Shown: positions 1 through 10,504, counted from the stretch's first letter. The stretch is 51,574 nucleotides of DNA from Trichomonas tenax (GCA_023091735.1 JALKBU010000286.1:1-51574), one strand, 5' to 3'. The notes: a model not told the origin generated them from the sequence alone. A program made the numbers and translations.

Positions 1-23
1 CGTCAACAACACTAACCTGGATG

Positions 24-160
24 TATTGGTTAGACAACAAAGATATTTATGACACTTTTTATAAAGGTGACAATTTGCCCGCGCAAAAAGTGACAGTTTA
101 TTCATGAAAAGTGACTTTAAGGTTTCCGTGTCACTTTTTGGTGTTCACTTTTGTCATAGA
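24..160. repeat. Dispersed repeat, copy 1 (second copy at 38050-38191)
   Basis: About 140 bp here match 38050-38191 at roughly 90 percent by eye, in the same orientation. Shared blocks include TATTGGTTAGAC, TTTATAAAGGT, TTTGCCCGC and TTTATTCATGAAAAGTGAC. Both copies carry AAAAGTGAC in one orientation followed by its complement GTCACTTTT. Both end a few hundred bases upstream of a plus-strand gene (the chaperone-like gene here, the ubiquitin protease there). The left part can be read in one frame as a short Trp/Tyr/Asp-rich peptide in both copies, so it may derive from an old coding sequence. The left limit may lie outside the window. Confidence 0.8.
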
Positions 161-324
161 CTCTTTCTAGTTAAAAGGATCAATTTTTTAATTTTGAAGT
201 GAAAAACATTAAAAGAATAGATTTTAAATATTACATTCGATTATATTTTAGTTCGAGAACCATTTTCATCAAATAGATTAGCAAAATCATTTAAATTTAG
301 GTGTAAAAAAAACAATATAAATTA

Positions 325-732
325 ATGAGGGGCAATGAGTTCAAAGGGGATGGCACAAACGATAACGATTATTTTAAAAATATGAGTGAAGCAAAGTCTG
401 TTATTCAGTTCAATATTGGCGAATTTGAAGTTGCGGTGTCGATATACGACGATAATGCGCTCGTCATCATTCACAATCAGATTCCTGGTGTTGGAACAAT
501 TATCAAAACAGATAAATTGGACGAAATTATCGAAACAGACGTAATGATTGGCCAGCAAAATCAGATTTTGGAGTTGATGTGCATCGAACTTACAAAGTTA
601 CTTCGTTTTCCAGTTGTTGTTTATATTCTTTCTTTCAAGCCTGAAAAATTACACGGATTTGATGATATCCGCGCAATGCTTGAAGGATTCAAGCAACACA
701 TCAAAGCTCCACCGAGAATGGAAGATTTTTAA
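325..732 (+). CDS. Proteasome assembly chaperone 3 (PAC3/PSMG3)-like protein
   Basis: Small 135-residue protein. Its pattern follows animal PAC3: a beta strand with ALVIIHNQ, then GVGTIIKTD, a threonine-valine-like strand followed by MIGQ, a helix, a hydrophobic VVVYILSF strand, and a final LHGFDDIRAMLEGFKQHI helix matching the ending of PSMG3. PAC3 works with PAC4 to build the 20S proteasome alpha ring in the cytoplasm. The first in-frame ATG (325) is taken; a second ATG at 382 would remove 19 poorly conserved residues. A TCATTT initiator-like motif lies about 33 bases upstream of 325. The stop is followed by A, giving the TAAA that trichomonads use as a poly(A) signal. The assignment rests on remembered family pattern, not a search. 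Confidence 0.6.
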   Translation: MRGNEFKGDGTNDNDYFKNMSEAKSVIQFNIGEFEVAVSIYDDNALVIIHNQIPGVGTIIKTDKLDEIIETDVMIGQQNQILELMCIELTKLLRFPVVVYILSFKPEKLHGFDDIRAMLEGFKQHIKAPPRMEDF

Positions 733-933
733 ATTTATTTTGTCTTTAATACACTCGAAATCCAACGTAATTTGTTATCAGAAACTTTATACCTTGTTAA
801 ATTGATTTATAAAACTTAATATTAAAATGTTTTGAAAAAAGTTAAAATAACATAAAATCTTTGCCTGTTTACAAGAGCATTTCGTAAAAATCGTGAATAT
901 ATCTTATTATTTTGGTTACTTATCAAATATATT

Positions 934-1989
934 TTAAAGTTCAATTCCGATGTTTGGCGCAACATCAACATCAACATCATAAATTGGATTTGGCTCTAAT
1001 GGGGTGAAATCATCTCTCTTTGGCTCATACTGTAACAATCTATTGCAATCGCTCTTGAATTCGTTGTTAACGAGCTTATCTGTGGACTGATTCTGAATGT
1101 ACTCAGAGGCCTGTTCACCGCTGAAGCAGTTATTTTCCAAAAGGACGTCACTGAGATATGTATAAACGGCAGTTCCGTTTTCTTTGGCTGTATTATCAAC
1201 GAAAGCGCAGTCCTTGATGTCTGATGCGTAGTCAGCGATCGACAAACGAACGTAAATTGCACCACCGTTAATACGAGCATTATTACGAATAAACTTGCAA
1301 GCTCTGAGTGTCATTGAAGCAGAAGCTGTGTAGATTGCACCTCCACGGCTGCCAAAGTTCTCCTGGAAGATGCAGTTGTTCATAATAAAATCGCAATCTG
1401 AGAAGAAAAGTGATTCAGACTTTGAAAACCTGCAGTCGTTGCATTCGATCAAAGCCTCTTTAACAGCCTTAATTGGGCGCTTGCGGTTGTTTGAAAATAC
1501 GCAGTTATCGAATTGAAATGTGCCACCATTAACATCAATGATATCGTCATTATTCTCTGTGAATGTGCACTCCTTGAAGTTGATGAGTGGCCACTGGTTT
1601 TCTGTCATTGTTCTTGTTAAAACTTTCTTTTCGAAATGCGTGAAAGTAAAACCAATGAAACGAGCCCAGCAGTAGCGCGATGCTGAGTGAATATCGAAGA
1701 GCTGCTCGCCAGCCATGAAACGGCCGTTGATTTCGGTTTTTCCGCTTGCCGAAATAAATGTAACGTTCATAAACATGGCAGTATGAAGCAAATCTGAGAA
1801 CGCTGACGGGAAACTCGTAATTTCTATCTTATCTTGATCGAAATACACTGTATCGCCATTTCTTAATGTGTGAGATGCTGTGTCGAAATCGCACGCGTTG
1901 GAGATGCAGTCGCCGATTCCGGCCTCCTTGGCGTGAAGTGTCCTCAATTCACGCGACAAACAGTGCGAAATAAAGAAGAAACCAAACAT
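934..1989 (-). CDS. Beta-helix surface protein, Pmp/BspA-like
   Basis: 351 residues. The N-terminus is hydrophobic (MFGFFFISHCLS), as in a signal peptide. The body shows parallel beta-helix rungs with repeated short motifs: CTFTENN, CVFSNNR, CIFQEN, GGAIYTASA, CKFIRNN, GGAIYVRLS, CAFVDNT. GGAIY and FxxN are the hallmark repeats of chlamydial polymorphic membrane proteins, and trichomonads carry a large secreted or surface family of this type. There is no clear C-terminal membrane anchor; the tail is acidic (VDVDVAP). The start is a true ATG preceded by TCAAATAA, and a TTGACA...TGTCAA palindrome lies at 1994-2009. The stop is part of TAAA. Likely extracellular; the ligand is unknown. Confidence 0.7.
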   Translation of the reverse strand: MFGFFFISHCLSRELRTLHAKEAGIGDCISNACDFDTASHTLRNGDTVYFDQDKIEITSFPSAFSDLLHTAMFMNVTFISASGKTEINGRFMAGEQLFDIHSASRYCWARFIGFTFTHFEKKVLTRTMTENQWPLINFKECTFTENNDDIIDVNGGTFQFDNCVFSNNRKRPIKAVKEALIECNDCRFSKSESLFFSDCDFIMNNCIFQENFGSRGGAIYTASASMTLRACKFIRNNARINGGAIYVRLSIADYASDIKDCAFVDNTAKENGTAVYTYLSDVLLENNCFSGEQASEYIQNQSTDKLVNNEFKSDCNRLLQYEPKRDDFTPLEPNPIYDVDVDVAPNIGIEL

Positions 1990-2185
1990 TTATTTGACAG
2001 TTTTGTCAAGTTTTTATATTTTTTATATACTGATTTTGATTGCTCTTATAGATATATTTCTTGAAATCATTTTTAAATTTATTATTTTGGGATCGAAATA
2101 TTCATTTTTATTTTCAATTAATTTCGAATTGAACGATTTGAACTTTGCAATTTTGGATTTAATCGTATTTCTTCAAATCATGTTG

Positions 2186-2502
2186 GGTATAATAAAGAGT
2201 TATGAAAAGTGATGTGTTTACATGGCAAATGTATTTCATTTTGACATGTAAAATTGGTTAGCTAATTAGAATCTGTATTTATAAAGTTCAATTAAACTTG
2301 TTATAGCATCTGCAAATCTTATTAGAGAATCTATTAAGCTTGCTAGAGCGTCTAATAAGCTTGCTCGAGCATCTATTAAGCAAGTTAGAGAGTCTATCAA
2401 GCTTAATAGAACACCCTTTGTTAAAATGACAGACTTTACATGTCAAAACATATTTATAACTGCCATGTAAACACGTCACTTTTCGTGACTCTTTATGATA
2501 CC
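2186..2502. mobile_element. 317-bp foldback (MITE-like) element
   Basis: The two ends are inverted copies of each other. The left arm (2186-2253) and the complement of the right arm (2435-2502) share GGTAT, ATAAAGAGT, GAAAAGTGA, GTGTTTACATGGCA and TTTTGACATGTAAA in the same order with few differences. The core between the arms is a 21-bp tandem array. No transposase is encoded. I could not find a convincing target-site duplication. Related end sequences occur near 32940-32970 and 37310-37385, so it belongs to a dispersed family. Confidence 0.75.
2290..2410. repeat. 21-bp tandem array inside the foldback element
   Basis: About six imperfect units of 21 bp with consensus close to TATTAAGCTTGCTAGAGCATC. 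Each 21-bp unit equals seven codons, so the minus strand shows an open frame with a seven-residue repeat rich in Ser, Asn, Lys and Arg. That frame begins with a non-ATG codon and covers both the array and the right arm, so I treat it as a by-product of the repeat rather than a gene. Confidence 0.8.
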
Positions 2503-2631
2503 ATACAATCAAAAATGATCTCAAATATCTTCATGAAATTCATTATAAAATACAAAAATTATGATGCAAATGTCAAAGAATTCCATTGCTGGGTGTTGTA
2601 TAACATATAATTTAGAATACCAACAAAGATA

Positions 2632-4925
2632 TTAAAAAGGAAATGAACCAAAAGGATTAAATGATTCAAAAGGAGATCTCTGTTGAGAAAATTGTCCAAA
2701 ACTAGGAGAACCATTCTGCCCTGTGAGAGTCCTTAAAAAGAACTCCATTGGATCCTGCGAAAGTGATGCCAAAAAATTCGATACAACTGGATTTTCATCA
2801 TCATTTTTATCATTATTTTCATCATTACTTTCATCACCATTTTCATCACTGTTTTCGTTATTATTTTCATCATCGCTTTTCCCAACATCTTCACCAACAA
2901 TTCGAAGATCATCACTGCTTTTGGAAGATTCGTCACCGCTTTCATCGGTCGCCAGTTCAAATTTCTGTAATGGATTGAATAACAATGCTGTTGAAGCATC
3001 ATAATTTCCAATAATATTATCCATTGGTCCTCCAAATCTTTCAAGTGAATAGAGCGACGAAGTTGTTGGAATATCATCACCTTCAATTGATTTTTCATAT
3101 TTTATTAATGAATTAAATAATGAAGATATTTGGGAATCATTACTTTCATCAATAGATTTATCAATTGATTTTTCGTACTTTTCTAATGAATCAAATGATG
3201 AAGCCGTTGGAATATCATCACCATCAATCGATTTATCTAACAATCTTTGATATTTCTCTAATGATTTAAATAATGCTGTTGGAATATCTTCTGAATTTGA
3301 TTTTGAAGCAGGTTTTTCTTCTTCTTTTTGATCATTGGGAGAGTTCTCAAATATGGGTCCAGGAGAATAACAACCAGATTCTAGGAAAAGATTGAAAGGC
3401 ATGCGTCCAAGGTCATCGCGAGCCATTAAATCAGCTCCATGTGAAATTAAATATGATACGTATTTATCAGATCCTATGAAATTGAATGAGAGAATAGAAT
3501 GCAAAGGCGTCAATCCTCCATATGCGCGAGCATTTGTTTGATTTCCAATATCAACCAAATACTTGAAAACATCGAATGAGAGGTTCCGTGGATTGTGAAT
3601 AGGAGTCATTCCCAAAATGTTACTGTCTTGGAACAGCATTCCAATAGAAACCAAATATTTTGAAAGTTCAAGGTCTTTGCAGAAATGCAACAAAGTATTT
3701 CCTTCGTCGTCTCTGCAGTATACATCGCAGACCATTTTAATGAGTTGTCTAACAAGAACTCTTATATCATGTTCGACAGCTAACATGAGTGCTGTTGTTC
3801 CATTATATACTTTATTGACGTCTGCTCCTTTATCCACAAACCATTTAGCAATAAAAGGGCGATGCTGCTTGATGTAGTAATTAAGGATTGTTCCATATTC
3901 TTCGATCTCTTTGTTCATATCAAAACCAGCATTGATCAGCATTTGCGCTGCATCTAAGTTATAATCTCCGCAATACATCAATGGAGAGATCGGATCATCG
4001 AAATGCAATCTCTTGTCAATAAGAATCTTTAGAATTTCAAGATTACTGCTTTTGCATGCAGGTTCATAGACTTGAATATCGCTTTTGAACTCTGCAGAAA
4101 AGAATTTAATAAATTCGTTCAAATGCAATTGTGCGGCGAAATTGAGCAGAAAATACTTTTCCAAGTTCAAATCACTTGCGACGAAGTACAGAAAGATCTG
4201 ATGATTGTAGTATTTTGAACATAGTTCCAATGAAATTTTGTATTTATATTTATCGTAAAATGCATTTTCATAATAATAAATAACTAAATCATTTCGATGA
4301 AATCTAATCAATTGATCAAAACATTCTGTTATATCACAGTAGACGGACTCTAAAGTATTAATTATCCTTCTGTTTCCTCCTTTGCAGGCATTAACTATCA
4401 AATTTGGCTCGATTTCATCATCGGGATGATTTAATTCACAAATAAGTTATGAAAAACATCATCTAAACCATATTTTGCTGCTCTGTTCATATTCTTTATG
4501 AGTTCCTCTTTGTCATAGCCCAAGAAATTATAGACATATTCGCTTCCATTATCATCAATAAAATGATCATCCATATTTTTATTTTCTTTCCTTTTATTTA
4601 ACTCTTCGAGAACTAATCCATAAACAACAAAGTTATCTATGTGCAGTGTCCTCGTTACGTGCTTTAAAAATAACGAATAAAAATTATATCGAATCATATC
4701 TTCGATTTTGTCTAAAAGCTGAACATTATCGTAGTAATTTTAGATGTTGGTGTAACACAAATAGTCAACATATCGAAAAATGTAATGTGGAGGAACTTTA
4801 TATTCATATATCGATTTTTTGACCGCTTTTAATACTGTTTCCACGCCAATTTCCTTTATATCCCGCACTATTTGCTCTAATTCGTACATATAAGAACAAT
4901 TCTCTAAAAATTCATTTCGATCCAT
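2632..4925 (-). pseudogene. Ankyrin-repeat protein (DUF3447-like), broken by one stop and one frameshift
   Basis: Reading from the ATG at 4925 (MDRNEFLENC, with TCATTAATTTTT just upstream), an N-terminal helical domain runs into an in-frame TAA at 4740-4742. The same frame then resumes to a TAA at 4431-4433. The protein continues in another frame from about 4440 to the stop at 2632. That long part has ankyrin repeats (for example DEGNTLLHFC, GLTPLHSIL, VSYLISHGAD), preceded by the His/Tyr-rich helical region typical of the trichomonad DUF3447-ankyrin family. The C-terminus has degenerate repeats around SLEKYEKSIDKSID, then an Asp/Asn/Glu-rich run and a Pro/Phe/Gly-rich end. The roughly 590-codon distal frame is otherwise intact, so the damage is recent, or is a sequencing error. 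Confidence 0.75.
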
Positions 4926-5125
4926 AAAAATTAATGAAAAACCGTTCAATCAGCAGATGTAAATATAGTTTTCGTGTAATAGTATAAGAAAGAAAGATTT
5001 GATGAGAATTTCATGAAAATTTAATTAAATATAATATCACCTAATAATTTATCTTGTCAAAATCCCACTACATCTTTTGCAGTAGTTGATTTTCAAATTT
5101 ATAAATTAGAAAAAATTACATTAAA

Positions 5126-7657
5126 TTAATAATCGTGTGGCATCTGTGAAACATCAGCTGAAATGCTGACAGCCTTTCTCTTTCTTTCTCTTCCGACATC
5201 ATCACTGTCGCTGTCATAGTCATTGTCAGAGTTGTAGTAGTCATCGTCCGATGAATAATAATCTTCTGAAGAGTACTCCTTGTTTGCTGGTGATCTGAGT
5301 GTCTTTGAGTTGAGAGATGGACGCTTGATAGCGAGAGAGTTGAACTGGAGTGTTGCAAGGTTGGTGAGGTCCTCTCCGACCTTCTCGACGATCTGTTGGG
5401 TGGCTTCTGGTGTCTCGTACTCGTCTGCGCCGTGTGCGACGACTGTGATGTGGGCTTCGTCGGATGAAGCAGTCTCCGATTCGGAAACGAATGGAAGCTT
5501 GAGGCCGATAAGAGAGCCGACTGCAGAGTGGAGGTGGAGTTCCACCTTTGTGAGGTCTTCAGCGAGCTGTCCTGTGAGTTCCTCGACGATGTCGTTGAGC
5601 TCTGGGACGTGCTTGATCTGCATGAAAGACATCATTCCCTTCATGGCCTGGTTTGTGAGGGCGTTGAGGTAAACAGCATCTTGCTTAGAGGCAATAGATG
5701 GGATATAGCGTTGTCTATCCTTGGATGGAAGCTTGGCGAGCGCCTTGTATGTGTCATCTGTTGGAAGCATGACAGAAACGAGGCTCTTTGAGTTCTTGAG
5801 TGAGTCGAGAAGCTCGAGAATTGGATCGACAGTCTTTGGACGAGCGCCATCATACAAGATCTGCATGAGTGTGTTGTTGTTCTGGACGACCTTAGCGAGC
5901 TGGCTGCACTGCTCTGCGCCACCGTAGTTGTTTCTCATATCGAGGGCGACGATGTGGTCGTTAGAACGCATGGCTCTTAGGACTGGTGTTAACTCCGACT
6001 CTAAGCCGTTTGACTTGCAGCCTTTGAGGCCGACGGACTTGAGCTGCGGGATAGCAACGAGCTTGGCGAGGCAGTCACCGATGCCTGTCTGGGAGTGGTG
6101 GAAGTTGTCGTTGAGCTGGAGTGAAGCAAGGTTTGGTAACTTCGGAACCATCTTGACGAGCGTGTCAACATCTACCTTCTCGAGGCCGCTGTCTGCGAGA
6201 TCGAGGCCAACCCAGGCAGATGGTGTCTTCTTGAGCGTGTTGAGGATATCTGTGAGATCCTTGCCGTGGAGCTTGAGGCCGCCCAGGTGAAGTGTGAAGT
6301 TCTTGCAGATGTCGGAGTTGTGCTGGATCGCCTTGATGACTTCTGTTGTCTGTGAAATGTTTAAGCCTGTGCCGTTGATGTTGAGTTCCTTGAGGTAAGC
6401 GGAGTGAGAGATGAATGTGAGTAACGCGCTGAGAGAGTTGGATTTGAGCTTGGAGTCGGCAATGTTGAGATTCTCGAGTGGTTGTGGATAAGAGACGAGG
6501 CCTTCAAGAATGTGGTGGACACCGGAGTTGATACCACCGAAGTCGATTGACTTAAGGTTGTAGGAGCCGTTATCAGCCATATTCTGAAGATGCTTCTTGA
6601 AAATCTGGGCGGACTTGTCTGTGATCTTAGCATTCGGGATGTGCAAGTACTGGAGCTTCCAGAGTTGCTTGTTGACTGAAATGGCCTCGAAGAGCATTGT
6701 TGTGGCGGTGGCAGAGAGATCGCAATCACCCAGGTCGAGGAAGAAGACGGGTGTTGGATAGTTGAAGAAAGCAGCCATCAAAGGCTCAGCATTTTCGAAC
6801 TTGTTGCCTGAGAAGTCCCAATAACGAACATTGCACTTTGGATTGTTCTGGATGGCCTGGGCGAGCTCCTCGACACCTAAGTCGATGTTGCAGTTCTCGA
6901 GAGAGACAATGTGAATGTTGTTGTTGACTTCGATCAGCGGTGCGATTGTCTTGAAGAGGTCTGGGCGAATGACATCGGTGCAGCAAATGCCGAAAACGTA
7001 TGGGCAGTACTTAAGGGCGTAGAAGAACGGCTCTAAGTCCATTGGCTGTCTCAAGTTCGTCTCAATGAGATCTAATGGCAACTGGTTCAAGTTTATGAGG
7101 CCATTGTTTGTCATGAGGTTCTTGTGGTAGAACTGGACGACGCGGTGGTGATAAGTAGCGTCGAAGTACGAGCAGGCAGCGTTATATGTGAATTGAAAGG
7201 CTTGAGATGGAGAAAGCTGAGGTTCGAACTTCGGGAATTTTGATGGGTCATGTGGAACGAATTTGAATCTCTTGGAAACTGGAATCAACGCGCAAGAGAG
7301 AATATAATCTCGGACTATTGTTCTCGCGAGACGCATAGCTTCCTGTGTGTAAATTGTATATCGGTTTTCGTTCGATGCTAATTCAATGTAATAATCAGAT
7401 TTTGTCGACATTGAGATAATATCGAGTAAATGTAATTGTCCGAGCATAGAGAATGACTTTCCGATAACTTTCTTTTTCGCAAAGACGAGCATGTGTTCTG
7501 AAAGGCAGATGGCACCTTTCTTATGTTTTGTTCCGTTGATGCGTACGTCAGCCCTAATGGCGATGTGAATCTTCGCCTGGTTCAAGGGAACGAGTTTCTC
7601 AACACTCTTTCTTTCATGAGCATCTAAGTGATAATCAAAAGTTGGTTTTTCGTTCAT
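5126..7657 (-). CDS. Leucine-rich-repeat protein, CARMIL-like
   Basis: 843 residues from the ATG at 7657 (MNEKPTFDYH); the upstream in-frame extension lacks an ATG, and TTTTTTTCATG overlaps this start. Residues about 20-130 look like a pleckstrin-homology-type domain (strands KIHIAIRADVRING, GAICLSEHMLVFAKKK). Residues about 195-620 are consecutive LRRs of the ribonuclease-inhibitor type (LQYLHIPNAKI, LENLNIADSKL, LKELNINGTGL, WVGLDLADSGL). A helical segment follows, then a Ser/Asp/Tyr-rich acidic tail and a basic patch (RERKRK). This order matches CARMIL, which regulates actin capping protein at the leading edge. I do not see the CPI capping-protein motif, so binding to capping protein is not shown. 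Codon choice is C-ending and less AT-rich than its neighbours, suggesting high expression. Confidence 0.6.
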   Translation of the reverse strand: MNEKPTFDYHLDAHERKSVEKLVPLNQAKIHIAIRADVRINGTKHKKGAICLSEHMLVFAKKKVIGKSFSMLGQLHLLDIISMSTKSDYYIELASNENRYTIYTQEAMRLARTIVRDYILSCALIPVSKRFKFVPHDPSKFPKFEPQLSPSQAFQFTYNAACSYFDATYHHRVVQFYHKNLMTNNGLINLNQLPLDLIETNLRQPMDLEPFFYALKYCPYVFGICCTDVIRPDLFKTIAPLIEVNNNIHIVSLENCNIDLGVEELAQAIQNNPKCNVRYWDFSGNKFENAEPLMAAFFNYPTPVFFLDLGDCDLSATATTMLFEAISVNKQLWKLQYLHIPNAKITDKSAQIFKKHLQNMADNGSYNLKSIDFGGINSGVHHILEGLVSYPQPLENLNIADSKLKSNSLSALLTFISHSAYLKELNINGTGLNISQTTEVIKAIQHNSDICKNFTLHLGGLKLHGKDLTDILNTLKKTPSAWVGLDLADSGLEKVDVDTLVKMVPKLPNLASLQLNDNFHHSQTGIGDCLAKLVAIPQLKSVGLKGCKSNGLESELTPVLRAMRSNDHIVALDMRNNYGGAEQCSQLAKVVQNNNTLMQILYDGARPKTVDPILELLDSLKNSKSLVSVMLPTDDTYKALAKLPSKDRQRYIPSIASKQDAVYLNALTNQAMKGMMSFMQIKHVPELNDIVEELTGQLAEDLTKVELHLHSAVGSLIGLKLPFVSESETASSDEAHITVVAHGADEYETPEATQQIVEKVGEDLTNLATLQFNSLAIKRPSLNSKTLRSPANKEYSSEDYYSSDDDYYNSDNDYDSDSDDVGRERKRKAVSISADVSQMPHDY

Positions 7658-7759
7658 GAAAAAAATAAACAAAATAAAATAATCGGTTAATTTCAATCAA
7701 AAAGTAAACAGAATTTTTTGCTGTGATTTCTTCATCCCGCTATTAGAAAATAATAAGTT

Positions 7760-8250
7760 TAATAAAACGGTTTTTCTTGTAAATATCTGAAAAATATATT
7801 ATAATGGTATGGTGAGTAAAAATTACTGATATTTAGAGGCTATACTTGCAGCTATGCAATTTGGTGACTATGATCGACTTATACGAGAGATTTGAATAAA
7901 TTTCCTTCTTCAGTTTTCGAGATATAAAAATGCATATAATTTGATAATAAAATTTTTAAATTTGAATTTTTTTCGAGACTTTTAGTTTTTAAAGATTTTG
8001 TAGATGAAATAGAAAGATTTAAAATAATAGAAGTGCTTGTATAATATAAACAGTATTATAGAAACTTGAGTGCGATCTCGTATAAAGTCATAAAGCTGAA
8101 ATCCCAATCATTGGGAAACAATCTTATATTTATGACGAATGAGAAGATATTACATTAATTTTCGTCATTTGCATGTAATTCATTTAACAATAATCAAAAA
8201 AAAGGCATATTTTTACAAAATTTAATTTCATAAGGTAAATAAAAACAATG
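7760..8250. other. AT-rich intergenic stretch, no gene recognised
   Basis: I see no open frame of note. The minus strand has short open segments separated by several stops that could be the far 3-prime part of the decayed gene at 8250-9040, but they are too short to support. Confidence 0.4.
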
Positions 8251-9040
8251 ATTTGCTTAAAATAGAAGCATCAGCTGCAGTAACAAGTAGAAGGAACCAC
8301 ACTCTATATTCTTTTTAATGCGAAATTTTGTTTAAACGGAATTTTAGAATTGAGACATCAAAAATTGTAGACCAGATTTTCTCTGTATTATAAAAGTGTC
8401 ATTACTGTATGTTGTCGTTCATAATGCTTTCAAGCCATGCTCTAGATATCAGTAACTTTGGTGTGCAAAAAAACAAATATCATGACGTACTTCTGGAATG
8501 TTAATTACGATGGTAACATCGATGAGAACTTGACGCCAGTCTAAAACGAGGAAATTAAACATGTATTTTATTTTCGAAGATATCTTAGCAAAAAAGAAGC
8601 AAGCCAGAATAGCTAGAATACCCAATATTACACTACACACAGGGACTTACAGCGTCAGCCAAGGCTTGAGCAATGACAGTGCTATGATGCCTCGTTATGC
8701 TAACGTCTTTAACGTCTAAACTTGAAAATATAATAAAGTTATTAATCACCATACCTTTATATTATTATTGCGATGGACTATTTATTTTTTGTTCCATTGC
8801 AGTTGCTACATTATATACTATCTATACTTTAAGTTTCATGATAAAATATAAACCTTTACATGGGATTTCTAAAAATATAAATAAAGCGCGGTTGGATATG
8901 GATTTTCCTTCTAGCAGCGGATCTTTGGTTAGAATTTGAAGATTTGTTATGGCAAAATATCCGATGTAGCAAATTTCCCATAGACGGAACTGTTTGAATG
9001 TGCTGTGATACAAAGAAAGGTCCAAATTATGATGCCTTGG
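8250..9040 (-). pseudogene. Decayed multi-membrane-segment protein gene, family not recognised
   Basis: The minus strand carries protein-like segments broken by stops. From about 9040 one frame reads FRLWEICYIGYFAI and LLEGKSISNRALFIFLEI, passes a TAG (8822-8824), two adjacent TAA codons and a TAG, and still reads DVKDVSITRHHSTVIAQAL between them. After a frameshift near 8640 a hydrophobic segment follows (SVILGILAILACFFFAK, then LVLDWRQVLIDVTIVINI). A third frame continues with LISRAWLESIMNDN and EKIWSTIFDVSILKFRLNK, again with stops between. Several hydrophobic stretches suggest a polytopic membrane protein. The plus-strand open frames at 8697-8939 and 8998-9201 are hydrophobic antisense readings of the same DNA. 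Confidence 0.5.
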
Positions 9041-9553
9041 ATAGCATTGCCTTATTTGAAGAAATAATATTTCTCATATTTTTTCTCGGAACTATCTCAC
9101 TTAGAGACTATTTGGTTTGGACAATGGGCATTTTGCTCGCGCTTTGTTTTATGTATATATTGGGGTATTACAATTATCTTTTTATTCATGAAAATGTATA
9201 ACTTTTGGACTATATCAATAACCAATTCTCTTCATTGTTTTCCTAGTAACATGAGCTAATCGCGTGAAATCATCTTTTGATTTATATAGAACCAATCATG
9301 ATATAAATAAGCTTCATTCCAAGCGAAATATACAATTCTCGAGATACAGAGACATATTCGATAATATTATTTTACATTTCATGTTTCACAAGACTTCAAG
9401 CTAAAATAACTTTATTTTAGGATCTAAATATGATATTTTAGCAATGAGTAATCGGTAAAACAAAATATCAAAATATTGATATCCAAAGTTCAAGTGCTTA
9501 GATGATGAAACAATAAGAGGACTCTTTATTTTCTATATGTGTTGACTCTTTGA

Positions 9554-10504
9554 TCATTTTGATATTTTATTATATTCTTCTGTCCATCCAAGGCCGTCTA
9601 TAATCTTCTTGCACGCTTCCTGGATGTCACCATTAATGAAAATGTCTCTTCTGTTGGTGATGCAATTATATGTGAGAAGATGTGGATTATGAACTTCGTT
9701 CACATTGTAGGCAACACCATTTTTGTCAACTTTAATCTTTTCCTGGCAAACTCCTGCTGGTTGGTTGTTAATTAAAACTCTAACACAATCTCCTGAGCAA
9801 AAGCCTGGCAACATGCAACATGGTGACACAGTGAGTGATGTACCCATGATTATAAGTAAATCAGCCTGTGAAAAGTCGTTCTCGCAAAGTTCGTGGAATC
9901 TTTGTGGTAAATCTTCACCATAGAAGACAATGTCTGGCTTCATTACACCTTCAATACATTCCCTGCAATAAACAACTTTGCCAGTTTGGAATTCTGCCCT
10001 GTAATCAGCAAATTCTGCTCTATTTCTACATTTTCTGCATGTAACAAATGAATAACTTCCATGAGCTTCGACACATTTATCGTAGGGGAGTCCGGCGAGA
10101 AGATCTAAACTGTCAATATTTTGTGTATATAATCTTTGCAATAATCCGTGATTGTTGAAGAGAACTGGAAGATAGTGCGCGGCAACAGGTTTGAACTTTC
10201 CTGGCAGAATATTGACAGAAATATCGAAAAATGGACCTGGATTCTCATCAAAATAATCAACTTCGAAGATTTTTTCTGGATATGGAAGGTTATACTTATC
10301 TACGTTCGAATATAGGCCAATTTTTGGCGTTCTGAAGTCAGGAATTCCAGCAGCGACGGATGTTCCCGCACCAGTCAAGAAAACAATTTTCTTTGCGTGT
10401 CCATCCTTTATGTACTTGATGAAGCCTTCGAGTGTGGCAGATTCAAGGTTTTTGATAAGTTCCGGAGCCTTTGCACCCAACTTTTTCAGCAATTTTTCAG
10501 CCAT
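9554..10504 (-). CDS. NAD-dependent protein deacetylase, sirtuin class I (SIRT2/HST2-like)
   Basis: 316 residues from the ATG at 10504 (MAEKLLKK); the longer reading starts at TTG and is not used. Sirtuin motifs are all present: NAD-binding GAGTSVAAGIPDFRT (residues about 45-59), TQNID (127-131), catalytic His in EAHGSY (148), zinc cysteines as CRKC (156, 159) and CREC (180, 183), then KPDIVFYGE and MGTSL. These define the class I core, with an N-terminal helix as in SIRT2-type enzymes. Expected role is removal of acyl groups from lysines of histones or tubulin with use of NAD. No signal or mitochondrial-type leader is evident. The gene stands alone, with a CATAGAAAAATTCTATG palindrome just upstream. 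This is a eukaryotic sirtuin, not a defence-associated SIR2. Confidence 0.92.
   Translation of the reverse strand: MAEKLLKKLGAKAPELIKNLESATLEGFIKYIKDGHAKKIVFLTGAGTSVAAGIPDFRTPKIGLYSNVDKYNLPYPEKIFEVDYFDENPGPFFDISVNILPGKFKPVAAHYLPVLFNNHGLLQRLYTQNIDSLDLLAGLPYDKCVEAHGSYSFVTCRKCRNRAEFADYRAEFQTGKVVYCRECIEGVMKPDIVFYGEDLPQRFHELCENDFSQADLLIIMGTSLTVSPCCMLPGFCSGDCVRVLINNQPAGVCQEKIKVDKNGVAYNVNEVHNPHLLTYNCITNRRDIFINGDIQEACKKIIDGLGWTEEYNKISK

Noticed and set aside
2288..2524. 78-codon minus-strand frame with a seven-residue repeat
   Set aside because: No ATG, and it spans the 21-bp array plus the foldback arm; it is the translation of a repeat.
9554..10504. SIR2 gene as part of an anti-phage-type defence system
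   Set aside because: It is a complete SIRT2-like eukaryotic deacetylase with zinc cysteines, standing alone without a partner gene.
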